Assembly (NCBI GenBank): GCA_050011095.1
Contig: JBEKJU010000248.1
Location: 1 to 5,695 of the forward strand
Length of the DNA: 5,695 bases
Source of the DNA: JBEKJU01 sp050011095
GTDB lineage: Bacteria > Desulfobacterota > Syntrophorhabdia > Syntrophorhabdales > WCHB1-27
Reading direction: 5' to 3'
Shown here: one piece after another, positions 5,602-5,695 of the stretch
How the letters are laid out: every line of letters starts with the position of its first letter
How positions within the stretch are numbered: the first letter of the stretch is position 1
Position numbers and translations under genes: made by a program
The notes under the pieces: generated by a model
Seen by the model: only the letters and a program-made list of their open reading frames with translations
Told to the model about the DNA's origin: nothing
The model's database searches: none

Positions 5602-5690
5602 TGGCGGGGGAGTAGGATTCGAACCCACGGGGCGCTTACACGCCCAACGGTTTTCAAGACCGCCGCTTTCGGCCGCTCAGCCATCCCTCC
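5602..5690 (-). tRNA. tRNA-Ser (anticodon UGA)
   Basis: On the - strand the gene runs from G1 (5690) to an encoded CCA end (5604-5602). The D-arm begins GGCTGAGCGG. The anticodon loop CTTGAAA carries TGA (5656-5654), reading serine codon UCA, on a stem of five pairs with one wobble. A long variable arm with a five-pair stem (GGGCG with CGCCC) is typical of class II tRNA-Ser. The T-arm is GTGGG-TTCGAAT-CCTAC, with the conserved TTCGAAT loop. The discriminator is G, as expected for tRNA-Ser. The oddity is the acceptor stem: the 5' strand is GGAGGGA but the 3' strand is TCCCCC, one base short, so A3 has no partner and must bulge. A base T between the C runs would restore seven perfect pairs. This may be a sequencing or assembly error or true decay. 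No terminator stronger than the weak one near 5550 is visible. Confidence 0.92.
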
Positions 5691-5695
5691 GTCTT

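Noticed and set aside
5436..5684. An 82-residue - strand open frame
   Set aside because: Its first part is a translation of the tRNA-Ser gene, a common false gene call.

Overview
The window carries a compact membrane-bound [NiFe]-hydrogenase operon on the + strand, with unrelated and partly decayed material on the - strand to its left and a tRNA-Ser gene on the - strand at its right edge. High GC, strong Shine-Dalgarno sequences, a Tat-exported uptake hydrogenase with a b-type cytochrome, and a DUF3313-type lipoprotein next to what looks like an MlaE-like permease point to a Gram-negative bacterium. An anaerobic or syntrophic member of the former Deltaproteobacteria (Desulfobacterota) is my best guess, but no marker here fixes the taxon.

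Left part (1-1101, - strand): the N-terminal end of a probable ABC-transporter permease with a STAS-like start (1-107, cut by the window edge), a complete lipoprotein gene (208-879), and upstream of it the broken 5' end of a sulfatase gene (936-1101). The sulfatase remnant keeps a signal peptide and the family's N-terminal strand, then hits an amber stop and, a few codons on, an apparent frameshift.

Middle (1102-1458): about 360 bases without a convincing gene between divergent transcription units. It holds a plausible sigma70-type promoter for the hydrogenase operon, a weaker promoter candidate facing the sulfatase remnant, and a strong ribosome binding site.

Operon (1459-5427, + strand): small subunit with Tat signal and C-terminal membrane anchor (hyaA), large subunit with both Ni-binding CxxC motifs (hyaB), a four-helix b-type cytochrome (hyaC) and the endopeptidase that matures the large subunit (hyaD). 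Genes overlap or sit 3 bases apart, so they are surely co-transcribed. Together they would oxidise H2 on the periplasmic face, pass electrons through three FeS clusters to haem b, and reduce the quinone pool. No hyp genes lie in the window, so metal-centre assembly must be encoded elsewhere. The notable point is the small subunit: one of the four expected proximal-cluster cysteines is replaced by aspartate (Asp64), and an extra cysteine (Cys58) lies six residues before it.

Right part (5428-5695): a 174-base intergenic stretch with imperfect tandem and inverted repeats, then tRNA-Ser(UGA) on the - strand, whose acceptor stem appears to lack one nucleotide.
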